Source of the DNA: Paenibacillus wynnii
GTDB lineage: Bacteria > Bacillota > Bacilli > Paenibacillales > Paenibacillaceae
Assembly: GCF_000757885.1 (NCBI RefSeq)
Contig: NZ_JQCR01000003.1
Coordinates: 1,364,001 to 1,428,000 of the forward strand
Direction of reading: 5' to 3'
Length of the DNA stretch: 64,000 nucleotides
Shown here: piece by piece, positions 1 through 7,971 of the stretch
Numbering within the stretch: position 1 is the first letter of the stretch
How the letters are laid out: each line of letters starts with the position of its first letter
Notes under the pieces: generated by a model
Database searches by the model: none
What the model saw: only the letters and a program-made list of their open reading frames with translations
What the model was told of the DNA's origin: nothing
Made by a program: the position numbers and the translations under genes

Positions 1-1
1 A

Positions 2-172
2 GTGCTCCATCACGGTGAAATTGTAGAACGCGGCAACCATGATGAGCTAATGGCCCTTGGCGGCAGGTACTTCCGTATGTATCAACTTCAGGTGGGTGCC
101 ATTACTGCAAGCAGCGGAGCTAATGACAAGCTTTCGCCAATTCTCCGTCCTTCTCCGGAAGGCAGCTTTTAA
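2..172 (+). CDS. ABC transporter ATP-binding protein, C-terminal end (partial)
   Basis: The frame is open from the left edge and ends at a TAA, giving 56 residues. It begins VLHHGEIVERGNHDEL, followed by GGRYFRMYQLQ. This is the typical end of the nucleotide-binding domain of fused exporter-type (MsbA/LmrA-like) ABC proteins, just after the Walker B/D-loop/H-loop region, where the phrase 'G.IVE.G.HDEL...G.Y..LY..Q' recurs in the family. A tail of about 25 residues (ITASSGANDKL to SF) follows. The membrane domain and Walker motifs lie outside the window, so substrate and start cannot be given. A strong terminator follows directly. Confidence 0.8.
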   Translation: MLHHGEIVERGNHDELMALGGRYFRMYQLQVGAITASSGANDKLSPILRPSPEGSF

Positions 173-192
173 TAGAACATAATTGAACTAAT

Positions 193-229
193 AGCCCTGA
201 CCCCCTAGTATATGGAGTCAGGGTTTTAT
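193..229 (+). terminator. Intrinsic terminator after the ABC transporter gene
   Basis: CCCTGAC (195-201) pairs with GTCAGGG (217-223) around a short AT-rich loop and is followed by TTTTATTATT. It ends the left-edge gene before the next promoter region. Confidence 0.85.
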
Positions 230-297
230 TATTATTGTAAGAGGAACATTCGTTCTGTATAATGTAAATTAATACATACGAGCGGAGTGATCAAACA

Positions 298-1584
298 TTG
301 ATCAACTATTTAATATCCAAACAACAGGCTAGATTGTTTCTACTGCGACATCAACATCTGAGTTCTTCCACCTTACAAGGGTCAAAGCAAAGCATTTACG
401 ATTATATCAGGCATGTGGGATGTATCCAATATGATCCGCTTAGCATTACCGGCCATAATCACGAACTCGTACTGCAGGCGCGCATCCCCGGTTTCACGCC
501 AGATCTGGTGCAGGAGCTCCTGTATCAGGATCGGCTATTAGTCGATGGCTGGGATAAGAACATGTCTATTTATTGCACAGAGGATTGGCCTTATTTCCAG
601 CGGAGCCGCGAACTGGCAGCAACACGATACGGAGGAAACAGTGAAATCATGGCCACCGTTGGCCGTGTACGCCAGGAACTTACGGAACGTGGTCCGCTCT
701 CTTCCCTGGATATGGAGGGTAAAGACAAAATCAACTGGGCCTGGGCCCCCGCAAGGCTTTCCCGGGCAGCGCTGGAAAGCATGTATTTCTGGGGAGAAAT
801 CGTCGTCCATCATCGAGTGCATACCCGCCGATATTATGACTTTACAGCCAAATTGCTGCCGGAGACTATCCTTAATGAGCAAGACCCTAATCAAACTGAA
901 GATCAGTATTATGACTGGTACGTACTGCGCCGTATCGGCAGTATTGGACTTCAATGGAATAGATCCGGCGATGGTTGGCTGGGGATTAACGGATTGAAGA
1001 GTAAAGAAAGAACAATGGCCATTCAGCGGTTGCTGCATACGGATAGGATTAGAGAGGTCAACGTAGAAGGAATCAAGTTACCCTTCTATATCAGAACCAT
1101 AGATACTCCTGTTCTGGAAGAACTTTTACGAGATACCAATGAACAAGGCGAAGATTGTATAAGCACATTCTCTGCCGCTGCACTCGCTCCTTTGGATAAC
1201 TTGCTATGGGACCGCGAGCTCATTAAACAGCTCTTTAATTTCGAATATCGTTGGGAGGTATATAAGCCAGCAGCGGAGCGGAAATTCGGGTATTATGTAC
1301 TCCCTCTACTTTATGGAGATCGATTCGTAGGCAGATTTGAGCCGGTCACGGATAAGAAAAGCGGAATATTAACCATCATCAACTGGTGGTGGGAGCCGGA
1401 GGAATCCTTAACCCCGGATCTGACCGCCGCACTCAAGGAGGCTCTGATTTCACTGGCACGCTGCGTGAGAGCAAACTCCGTGCAGTTCCTGCCCGAAGTC
1501 GTAACTAAATCAGGATTACAGGAGCTTGTGAAGAGTGTCCAGGATATAGCAGTGCGTGAGTGTAGTTTGGGATTGGGGGAGTAA
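298..1584 (+). CDS. YcaQ-like winged-helix DNA glycosylase family protein
   Basis: A 428-residue protein of the winged-helix family that includes Escherichia coli YcaQ (AlkX) and Streptomyces AlkZ, which excise bulky alkylated bases and unhook interstrand crosslinks. The N-terminal part (SKQQARLFLLRHQHL) and CIQYDPLS around residues 42-49 match the family. Residues Q44-Y45-D46 form a Q-hydrophobic-D triad, the form reported for the YcaQ-like branch rather than the QxQ of antibiotic-linked AlkZ. ARIPGF at 61-66 also fits. Length is close to the usual 400. The start is TTG at 298, with GGAG ten bases upstream; no ATG is placed near a ribosome site. It probably acts on DNA in the cytoplasm. The exact lesion is unknown. 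Confidence 0.75.
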   Translation: MINYLISKQQARLFLLRHQHLSSSTLQGSKQSIYDYIRHVGCIQYDPLSITGHNHELVLQARIPGFTPDLVQELLYQDRLLVDGWDKNMSIYCTEDWPYFQRSRELAATRYGGNSEIMATVGRVRQELTERGPLSSLDMEGKDKINWAWAPARLSRAALESMYFWGEIVVHHRVHTRRYYDFTAKLLPETILNEQDPNQTEDQYYDWYVLRRIGSIGLQWNRSGDGWLGINGLKSKERTMAIQRLLHTDRIREVNVEGIKLPFYIRTIDTPVLEELLRDTNEQGEDCISTFSAAALAPLDNLLWDRELIKQLFNFEYRWEVYKPAAERKFGYYVLPLLYGDRFVGRFEPVTDKKSGILTIINWWWEPEESLTPDLTAALKEALISLARCVRANSVQFLPEVVTKSGLQELVKSVQDIAVRECSLGLGE

Positions 1585-1585
1585 A

Positions 1586-2134
1586 GTGAATAAAAAAATA
1601 GCCATGGTTATTGTAATAACCGCCTTATGTTCCGTTGTAATAACGTCTTGTTCGAGTAAAGAAAGTATTGTGCAGGAGTCGGGCCTTTCAAAAGCCATGA
1701 GTGTAGCTATTGCCTACAAAAAACAAGAGCTTGAAGCCGTTCCACCCGATCATTCGAATGAGATTACACTGGAAGACATAACAAAAAAGGAAGCTATAAT
1801 AAAACCTTTAACCACAAAAGTCTTCTTTGAGGTTCAATCTGCCAGTCGTATGTATGCACGTGCCTTAAGAGTCGCATTAATTAAAAATAATGAGCTTAAA
1901 GTAACCTATATATCTTTTACAGAGAAAAGTGTAACAGCAGAATCCATAGATCTTACCTATACAGGCACTCTCCGTTTTGGAGATAGCAAAGAAGATAAAT
2001 TATTCTTGGATGGAACAATGACGCTTTTAAAAGAAGGTGATGTCTGGAAGGTTAATAATGACATCTATAACTCAGAGGATATTCTCAGCATCATCGAAGG
2101 CCAAATACTAAATGGATTAAGTGACTCCGAATAA
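1586..2134 (+). CDS. Putative lipoprotein of unknown function
   Basis: A 182-residue protein. The start is taken as GTG at 1586, two bases after the previous stop, with GGGGGA just upstream; an in-frame upstream start would run into the preceding gene. MNKKIAMVIVITALCSVVIT followed by SCSS is a lipoprotein signal peptide with the cleavage cysteine near residue 22, so the mature protein is predicted to be anchored outside the membrane. The rest is hydrophilic and ends in a beta-rich pattern (TYTGTLRFGD...LFLDGTMTLLKEGDVWKV), similar in feel to small DUF-type lipoproteins of Bacilli. I do not recognise the family. It is probably co-transcribed with the glycosylase-like gene. Confidence 0.65.
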   Translation: MNKKIAMVIVITALCSVVITSCSSKESIVQESGLSKAMSVAIAYKKQELEAVPPDHSNEITLEDITKKEAIIKPLTTKVFFEVQSASRMYARALRVALIKNNELKVTYISFTEKSVTAESIDLTYTGTLRFGDSKEDKLFLDGTMTLLKEGDVWKVNNDIYNSEDILSIIEGQILNGLSDSE

Positions 2135-2171
2135 TGATTTACAATTTACAGAAAAAAAAGAGTGAATGGCA

Positions 2172-2216
2172 AAAAAGCACTGCTTCCATTTTAGGAGCCG
2201 TGCTTTCTTTTTTTAT
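2172..2216. terminator. Bidirectional intrinsic terminator between convergent genes
   Basis: AAAAAAGCAC-TGCTTCC pairs with GGAGCC-GTGCTTT and has T-runs on both sides when read on either strand. It serves the plus-strand lipoprotein and the minus-strand methyltransferase. Confidence 0.85.
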
Positions 2217-2221
2217 TGGAG

Positions 2222-2833
2222 TTATATTTTCTTTACAATATAGTCTACAAAACCTTGCCGAATCCGCTCTCCATTAAATATCCGTTCCAAAACCCTATCT
2301 TCTTTGTACAATACCTCCATATCACTGAATAAAGAATCCGGTTCATCAGATCTATAATAAGAGTGAATAACAGGCTGATCATCGTCAAATTGTTCATATT
2401 GATTCTCACCTAAATCCGGTCCTTCCCCACAGCGGAAGTCATTAACCGTTAAGAAGTTCACAAACATTAATCCATTGGGCTTTAATACGCGTTTCATCTC
2501 TTCAACAGACTGTTTGACTTCACTTTTTCTCATATGAAACACGGTATTATAGGAATACACAAAAGGGATCGATTCATCATCAAAGGCCAGCTGGCGCATA
2601 TCTCCCTGACGGATATCCAGATACACACTATGCTCTTGTCCGTATGTATTCGCCAGGTTTATTTGCTCCATATCACAATCAATGCCATGCGTTATGTAAC
2701 CGTATTGTGCAAATAAGGCTAACGGCGGAGTGTCTCCTCCGGCTCCACAATCTAAGATGTTCTTGTCCATTTCAGTTTCATTGCAATACATCAAGTACCT
2801 GTATAAGGGAGTCTGTTTGAATATATCTACCAT
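2222..2833 (-). CDS. Class I SAM-dependent methyltransferase
   Basis: A 203-residue Rossmann-type methyltransferase. Motif I is ILDCGAGGDTPPLALFAQYG, followed by the acidic HGIDCD end of strand 2, then RQGDMRQLAFDDESIPFVYS (motifs II/III) and VLKPNGLMFVNFL. This is the Methyltransf_11/25 layout, and such enzymes usually modify small molecules. The ATG at 2831-2833 was chosen because GAAGGAG lies 7 bases upstream; longer readings overlap the upstream gene and lack a site. It follows the HEPN-like gene by 16 bp on the same strand, so the two probably form an operon. The substrate is unknown. Confidence 0.8.
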   Translation of the reverse strand: MVDIFKQTPLYRYLMYCNETEMDKNILDCGAGGDTPPLALFAQYGYITHGIDCDMEQINLANTYGQEHSVYLDIRQGDMRQLAFDDESIPFVYSYNTVFHMRKSEVKQSVEEMKRVLKPNGLMFVNFLTVNDFRCGEGPDLGENQYEQFDDDQPVIHSYYRSDEPDSLFSDMEVLYKEDRVLERIFNGERIRQGFVDYIVKKI

Positions 2834-2849
2834 ACGGAACACTCCTTCT

Positions 2850-3413
2850 CTATTTCTTCTGTTTCTTCCAACAGGAGGAATCTCGTTCTCTTTCAAACGA
2901 ATCTGTAGGCATTCCTCTATGTACAAGCTGCTTCTCATTCCAGTTTTGGGCCTCTTCATCAGTACTCTCAAGACCCAACTTGGTATACATCTCTGTACAG
3001 TATCCCTGTAATTTGATTTCTAGCCTGCTGGCTTTATTCTTGAATCTCTTTAGCTCACGGATAATATGGGCTCTCCCGGCAGGGGTGAACGTATCCTGAA
3101 TGCGCTCCTTGAAATAATCATGCACAATATAGTTGCGCTGCTTCCAAACCTCTTCCAACTGGGCTGTCTCTGCCTCAGAGAAAGGAAAATGATGCTGGAT
3201 TTCTTTGATGAGCTGGCCGAGTGAATTGCCAAGTTTACGCTGATACAGATCCGCAAGATCCGCTTCCGACGGTGTCTTCCCCTGAGACAGCTTTGTTAGC
3301 AGTAACAGGTTGGTCAGCTGCTGTTCCAGCGCTTGACCATAATAAACAGCCAGTCCGAAATAAGCGAATAACTCTTTGGAATGTTCACTCTCCGGTAATT
3401 GTGTGTCCTTCAT
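2850..3413 (-). CDS. HEPN-like alpha-helical protein
   Basis: A 187-residue, almost wholly helical protein. Residues 93-98 are R-N-Y-I-V-H, continuing DYF. This matches the Rx4-6H active-site motif of HEPN-fold RNases, usually written RN...H and followed by an aromatic stretch. The N-terminal part (FGLAVYYGQALEQQLTNLLLL) resembles the first HEPN helix pair. The C-terminal quarter is charged (FERERDSSCWKKQKK). The start is ATG at 3413, preceded by GGGAGGAAAG; an in-frame GTG four codons upstream lies inside that site. No MNT nucleotidyltransferase is adjacent. A methyltransferase follows 16 bp downstream. RNase activity is inferred from the motif only. Confidence 0.6.
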   Translation of the reverse strand: MKDTQLPESEHSKELFAYFGLAVYYGQALEQQLTNLLLLTKLSQGKTPSEADLADLYQRKLGNSLGQLIKEIQHHFPFSEAETAQLEEVWKQRNYIVHDYFKERIQDTFTPAGRAHIIRELKRFKNKASRLEIKLQGYCTEMYTKLGLESTDEEAQNWNEKQLVHRGMPTDSFERERDSSCWKKQKK

Positions 3414-3453
3414 CTTTCCTCCCACTGAAATTTTTTAATGAATTAAAGATACA

Positions 3454-4167
3454 TTATATTCTCGAATAATCCTTAGTACCAGATTTAAATACATAAATAC
3501 CTATTAATAGAACTATGTACAGGGATACATGAGCAAACGAAGTCAGCACCCCTGAAGTCGACAAGGTGTCCCCGTTCATCAAGGCATTCATGACCGGGGC
3601 AACCGGCGGCAGAAGAAATCGTAGGGGAATAAGTGGCCCCTCTAATAGACTGCTGATCTGAGTTCCACCGATCGATAAAATGATACTCGCCAGCATGAGC
3701 CCGACTGCATGACTCCTTTTAGCTACCCAAGACGATTGAAGAAACAATGAAATAGAGATTCCAAGTAGACCCAGCAGACCATGTCCAATTAAAGCCAGCA
3801 GAAATCGGTAGATACCGACCGGCTCGGGAAATCGTCCTGTAATCATTGGATACACCACTATCATAACATCTAACAATAGAGCAAGGAGGGTTAGACTAAG
3901 GATTCCGCCTATGTTGTAGATTCTAGCGCTCCTCAGATGAACAATAACCACTTGTCTCTGTACCGCTTGCTCATGATTCAAAAAGCTAAGCCCCATGGCT
4001 GCACACCCGATAAACAAAATTACAGCCGTTGCAGCATAGCTGTTCATTATAGGATTAGGCTTGTAAGAGTACAACACCAATACCGCTATAACAATACCGG
4101 ACAAAGAAGCGAAATACCGTTGTGAACGGGTGTAACTTCTCATTAGATAAGCAATCAATGCTATCAC
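3454..4167 (-). CDS. ABC-2 type transporter permease
   Basis: A protein of about 237 residues with six hydrophobic segments (IVIAVLVLYSY, AATAVILFIGCAAMGLSFL, LSLTLLALLLDVMIVV, FLLALIGHGLLGLLG, GLMLASIILSIG, SLYIVLLIGIYVF), as in single-subunit ABC-2 permeases. The GTG start overlaps the stop of the ATPase gene (GTGA), with a GGGGGG tract upstream, which indicates translational coupling. Together with that ATPase it would form a two-gene exporter or membrane-modifying complex. The substrate is unknown; such pairs in Bacilli often export peptides or antibiotics. Confidence 0.75.
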   Translation of the reverse strand: MIALIAYLMRSYTRSQRYFASLSGIVIAVLVLYSYKPNPIMNSYAATAVILFIGCAAMGLSFLNHEQAVQRQVVIVHLRSARIYNIGGILSLTLLALLLDVMIVVYPMITGRFPEPVGIYRFLLALIGHGLLGLLGISISLFLQSSWVAKRSHAVGLMLASIILSIGGTQISSLLEGPLIPLRFLLPPVAPVMNALMNGDTLSTSGVLTSFAHVSLYIVLLIGIYVFKSGTKDYSRI

Positions 4168-5105
4168 GACGCAGCCCCCCTCTTGGAAGCTTCTTGAGGG
4201 TTCATCCATAATTCCAGGCCAGAAAGTCCTCCTTTTCGCTCCACCGAGAGGATAGAACCACCAGCGCCCAGTATTGTCCGAAGGAACGTATCACACTCTA
4301 TAGCTTGAACTGATATTACGGGACAATCAGCGTCTTGCTGCTCTTTGGATAAGGCCATAGATAGAAAACCAGGCATCTGTTCCAAGGGAGTATCAAGAGG
4401 TTGTGAGACTCCTTTGAAGACAATTTTATAATAAATTGAGCTATGCAATTCTGTTCGGTTTACTGTACGTATTGTTCGGCCTGCGTGCAGAACATGTACT
4501 TCATCCGCTAATGCTTCGATCCATTGCGATTCATGAGCAGAAAAGACTAAAGCTGTCCCTTGGCGCTTCATTTCATGTACAAATTCAAGCAAGGAATCTT
4601 GTGCGTGAGCATCCAAACCCGACATGGGCTCATCAAGCAGCAGCAACGGAGGCCGATTCAGCATGCTTTGCATGAGATTCACCTTTTGCAGCATGCCCTT
4701 TGAGAAACTCTCCATAGACCGCGTACGATAGCTTTCCAGGCGAAAACAGACTAACAGTTCCGTTATCCGATGGTCAATCTCTTTCGGTGCTAGACCTTGG
4801 AAACGCCCAACACTCCTTAAAAATTCCTCAGGTGTAAACTTTAACGGAGGAAAAAATTCGGGTGCATACCCGATCTTCATTCTCTTGTCTTTGTGAAGTA
4901 ACCGTCCATTTGAAATCTGAATCAACCCGGCGAGTATGGATAACAGTGTGCTTTTACCAGAGCCGTTACGACCGATAATTGCCGTTGCTGAACCGGACTC
5001 AATCTTCATAGAAACCTCATCAAGCACCGTTACTCCGTTGTATATTTTCCCTACTTGTTCCAGCTCAATTAAGGGGGATTGGATGTTCTCACTGTTAAGC
5101 TTCAT
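4164..5105 (-). CDS. ABC transporter ATP-binding protein
   Basis: A 313-residue nucleotide-binding subunit. Walker A is GRNGSGKST, the signature region is SFSKGMLQKVNLMQSML, Walker B is LLLLDEPMSG, and the H-loop is FSAHES. After the ATPase core (about residues 10-220) there is a C-terminal extension of some 80 residues, as in ABC-2 drug and peptide exporters. The start is ATG at 5105 with GGGAG five bases upstream. It is coupled to the permease gene by a GTGA overlap. It acts at the cytoplasmic face of the membrane. Confidence 0.85.
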   Translation of the reverse strand: MKLNSENIQSPLIELEQVGKIYNGVTVLDEVSMKIESGSATAIIGRNGSGKSTLLSILAGLIQISNGRLLHKDKRMKIGYAPEFFPPLKFTPEEFLRSVGRFQGLAPKEIDHRITELLVCFRLESYRTRSMESFSKGMLQKVNLMQSMLNRPPLLLLDEPMSGLDAHAQDSLLEFVHEMKRQGTALVFSAHESQWIEALADEVHVLHAGRTIRTVNRTELHSSIYYKIVFKGVSQPLDTPLEQMPGFLSMALSKEQQDADCPVISVQAIECDTFLRTILGAGGSILSVERKGGLSGLELWMNPQEASKRGAAS

Positions 5106-5204
5106 AGTCACTCCCGTCAGCTAACATTGTAAAGTATCGTACGAACCTACATCCAAATTATTCGCCGTGTAAACCCCATTTTCCTGTTTTCTTATATATT
5201 AAAA

Positions 5205-5250
5205 TAGGACCAGGCCGGAGAGCAGTAACTCCTGCTCCAGCTTGGTCCTT
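5205..5250 (-). terminator. Intrinsic terminator after the Cys-rich protein gene
   Basis: AGGACCA pairs with TGGTCCT, and an inner GGAG/CTCC pairing extends the stem. Read on the minus strand it is followed by ATTTTAATATA. Confidence 0.7.
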
Positions 5251-5283
5251 ATAACAGAAACGCTAAATCTTTCAGACCTTTCT

Positions 5284-5631
5284 TTAGGCGTAAACCGCAA
5301 CAGCTTCACTAATCTGGCGGCAAGCTTCCGCACAATCTAAGCATGCTTGGATGCAGTTCTTGCATTGTATATGTACATTTCTGTTGCATACCTCTGCACA
5401 GGCTTCACATATTTCGGCGCATAAGCGGCAAATTTCAGCAACGAAAGGACTTTGACGAGTCATAGCCTGTATAGCATATCCACAAATATCAGCACATTCC
5501 CGATCCATACGAATCGTATCCCGCAGTAATGCAAGGTCGTACTCTTTCAGGCTTGAGACATAACTATAATTACAGGCATTCATACACTTGATGCATGCTT
5601 CAATGCACTCCTGATATTGAATTGGGGTCAT
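5284..5631 (-). CDS. Cys-rich four-helix-bundle copper-binding protein (DUF326, YhjQ-like)
   Basis: A 115-residue protein with 16 cysteines, mostly spaced CxxxC or CxxC along amphipathic helices (CIEACIKCMNAC, CRLCAEICEACAEVC, CKNCIQACLDCAEAC). This is the pattern of the DUF326/Csp copper-storage family, in which Cys residues line the core of a four-helix bundle and hold many Cu(I) ions. Bacillus subtilis YhjQ is a comparable protein. There is no signal peptide, so it is expected to be cytosolic. The start is ATG at 5631 with AGGAGG upstream. It sits 85 bp downstream of the CobW-type GTPase gene on the same strand, so a shared role in metal handling is plausible but not shown. Confidence 0.8.
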   Translation of the reverse strand: MTPIQYQECIEACIKCMNACNYSYVSSLKEYDLALLRDTIRMDRECADICGYAIQAMTRQSPFVAEICRLCAEICEACAEVCNRNVHIQCKNCIQACLDCAEACRQISEAVAVYA

Positions 5632-5715
5632 AGCCTTAACCTCCTGCTTTTTGATGGGTATGTCTTTGTATTAACCTGTTAGAATTGCCGCGAACCAAAC
5701 AATTATTGGATGGAT

Positions 5716-6702
5716 TTATAAACTTCTTTTCACCGTGCCCGGTCGGACCAGATTCCGTTTTTCCATTTGGAGCAGTTTATCTCGAAGCTCACGGGATGAG
5801 AAATGCTCCCCGATAAATACGGCAACATCAGGTACCTCTCCTTGTGGAGTGATTTTCATATAATCGGCTTCACGGTAAGCATATTGGAACAGAAACCGAC
5901 TTGACGTGTCGCTGAAGGTTAGAATTCCCTTGGCTCTATATACATCCCGTGGCAGTTCCTTGACAAATTCCTCAAATTCCATACTATCCACCGGACGCTT
6001 GAAATAATGGGTGTATGCCATGACATGATCGTGTGCGGTATGCATGGAGCCGGTCTCCTGCTTAGCGTCAGCTTCACCTTCTCGTAGAATCCCCCCAGAG
6101 TTGCTGAGCAGTTCCTCGGGATCCACCTCACATCGAACAGTAGACATTATGGGTGCAAAAGCATTCCATTTCCGCAGCACTGCAGAAACCTCGGTCACTT
6201 CATCCTCGGTCACGCGGTCGGTCTTGTTCAGGATCAGCACCGAAGCGCAGCGGATCTGCTCTTGCATCAGCCTGTAGGTCTTTCCTTGCTGTGAACGGTG
6301 AAGCTCCAGGATATGAGCAGCATCAACGACCGTTATTAGGCTTTTCAGCTCCACTTTGAGATATAGGGATGTTTCGGTCACACCATCGACAATCTCTAAC
6401 GGATTCGCTGCACCTGTAGCTTCGATAATCACTACATCTGGGGACTCCTTCTTCACAAGGGTAGCCAACTCAGTACTGAGATCCCCGCGAATGGAACAGC
6501 ATATGCAACCGCCAAGTAACTCCGCCATAGGTACCGATTGTTCAACCAATAAACCATCCAGGTTAACCTCACCCAGTTCATTCATAACGACTGCCGGGCG
6601 AAGTCCCTGAGCTTTCCAATATTCAAGTAAATGCTGCAGCAGTGTTGTTTTGCCGCTCCCCAAAAAACCAGATAATATATATACAGGTACAACCTGTTCC
6701 AT
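5716..6702 (-). CDS. CobW/G3E-family GTPase (putative metallochaperone)
   Basis: A 328-residue G3E P-loop GTPase. Walker A is GFLGSGKTT (residues 12-20), the ELGEVNLDG segment is at 42-50, the metal-binding CxCC motif is C66-I-C68-C69, and the guanine-specificity motif is NKTD. The C-terminal CobW_C domain begins around KRPVDSMEFEEF. Members hand zinc or cobalt to client enzymes. The neighbouring Cys-rich storage protein supports a metal-homeostasis role. No Zur box was recognised upstream. The start is ATG at 6702 with GAGG just upstream. Confidence 0.85.
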   Translation of the reverse strand: MEQVVPVYILSGFLGSGKTTLLQHLLEYWKAQGLRPAVVMNELGEVNLDGLLVEQSVPMAELLGGCICCSIRGDLSTELATLVKKESPDVVIIEATGAANPLEIVDGVTETSLYLKVELKSLITVVDAAHILELHRSQQGKTYRLMQEQIRCASVLILNKTDRVTEDEVTEVSAVLRKWNAFAPIMSTVRCEVDPEELLSNSGGILREGEADAKQETGSMHTAHDHVMAYTHYFKRPVDSMEFEEFVKELPRDVYRAKGILTFSDTSSRFLFQYAYREADYMKITPQGEVPDVAVFIGEHFSSRELRDKLLQMEKRNLVRPGTVKRSL

Positions 6703-6887
6703 TCCTCATCTCTCCCCAACATAAATCTTTATGCTAGCGAGTGTACTACATCCAGTCATGCGGATGCAACCTCATTGCTAACGCCAGACCTGTCACCTAA
6801 CAACCGTGGGTAACTTGTCTTTGCCTAAGTCATAGCCTATCATGAGAACATACCGAATACCTAATCCCTGCCAAGGAGTTGATTGAA

Positions 6888-7403
6888 TTGTCATCTGTCG
6901 AAGAACATCGACGGGAAGCGCCTAAATCCGTTTCCTGCTATATTATTACGGTTTCTGATACCCGAACGCCCGAGACCGATTCCGGTGGGGATCTTGTCCA
7001 AACTTTACTTGAAGAAGCTGGCTATATTATTAAAGGGCGAACGATTGTAAAGGACGATTATGAAGAGATTCGCGAGCTGGTTTATAAAAGATCCGTTCAT
7101 TCTGACATCGAGGCTGTTCTGCTCACCGGCGGCACCGGTATCTCTCCCCGAGATACGACTTATGAAGCCGTTGCATCCTTGCTGGACAAGTCATTACCGG
7201 GCTTTGGTGAGATTTTTCGTTATCTGAGCTTCACAGAGGATATCGGCTCGGCAGCGATTCTTAGCCGGGCAATAGCGGGTACTATCGGAAGTACCGCTGT
7301 CTTTTCGATGCCCGGATCAACGGGAGCTGTTAAATTAGCCATGAGCCGGATCATTATTCCCGAACTGCGCCACGTGATGAGGGAGATATATAAACGGACT
7401 TAG
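6888..7403 (+). CDS. moaB: Molybdenum cofactor biosynthesis protein MoaB
   Basis: A 171-residue MogA/MoaB-family protein that binds molybdopterin and adenylylates it for molybdate insertion. TVSDTRTPETDSGG (near the N terminus), LLTGGTGISPRDTT and SMPGSTGAVKLAM are the family's pterin- and nucleotide-binding motifs. The start is TTG at 6888, nine bases after AAGGAG; an upstream in-frame TTG abuts that site directly and is unlikely. The gene stands alone, divergent from the CobW-type gene. Confidence 0.85.
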   Translation: MSSVEEHRREAPKSVSCYIITVSDTRTPETDSGGDLVQTLLEEAGYIIKGRTIVKDDYEEIRELVYKRSVHSDIEAVLLTGGTGISPRDTTYEAVASLLDKSLPGFGEIFRYLSFTEDIGSAAILSRAIAGTIGSTAVFSMPGSTGAVKLAMSRIIIPELRHVMREIYKRT

Positions 7404-7440
7404 AACCATGTAAATCCAGGTGAACGGTATGTAGTCACAG

Positions 7441-7500
7441 AAAAGGGGTATCCCAGAAGCCATACAAACTGGCCTGTCTGCGGGACACCCCTCTACTTTT
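7441..7500. terminator. Bidirectional terminator between moaB and marR
   Basis: AAAAGGGGTATCCC pairs imperfectly with GGGACACCCCT, with inner CCA/TGG pairing. A-rich and T-rich flanks (AAAA left, CTACTTTT right) allow use on both strands. Confidence 0.75.
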
Positions 7501-7503
7501 GAA

Positions 7504-7959
7504 TCATGGTCGATTTTCCAGTGCGCCATAACCTATCTTTTTTAACAAATCAATAAGGAGAAGCTTCTCCGCATCGGTTACCGAGGATAAATTATTGGAT
7601 ATGGTTTGGGCATGCTTCGGAAATATTTCATCGAAATAAGCTCGCCCCTCGTCAGTTAACGTTACATCCGTCTTCCGCCGATCTCCCAGAGCCGGAGTTC
7701 TTTTCACAAGATTTTTATTCTCAAGCTTATCTACCACATAGGTAATACTGCCGCTCGGAATGGAAAGTCCCTCACTAATTTTTTGAATGGTCTGTGCGCC
7801 AGTGCTATAAATGAGCTCTAGAATTTGAAAGGTTTCCACACCGAGTCCGTGACTGTCAATGTCGCGTTTAATATTTTCAAACAGGGCTGTAGACATATTT
7901 CTAATCACACGAAAAAGTCTCAAATCTAGCTCCTGACGGTTAGCCTCACTTTCAATCAT
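7504..7959 (-). CDS. MarR family transcriptional regulator
   Basis: A 151-residue winged-helix regulator. The recognition region is IQKISEGLSIPSGSITYVVDKLENKNLVKR, followed by the wing TPALGDRRKTDVTLTDEG, a standard MarR core. The ATG at 7959 follows AAGGGGG. It lies 12 bp downstream of the remnant of a pirin-family gene on the same strand. MarR proteins next to pirin or quinone-related genes commonly sense phenolics or reactive electrophiles. With its partner gene destroyed, its remaining target is unclear. Confidence 0.85.
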   Translation of the reverse strand: MIESEANRQELDLRLFRVIRNMSTALFENIKRDIDSHGLGVETFQILELIYSTGAQTIQKISEGLSIPSGSITYVVDKLENKNLVKRTPALGDRRKTDVTLTDEGRAYFDEIFPKHAQTISNNLSSVTDAEKLLLIDLLKKIGYGALENRP

Positions 7960-7971
7960 ATGTTTTCCCCC

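Noticed and set aside
545-1038. Overlapping frames of 150 and 166 codons inside the YcaQ-like gene
   Set aside because: Neither has a ribosome site or family resemblance; the long plus-strand gene explains the region.
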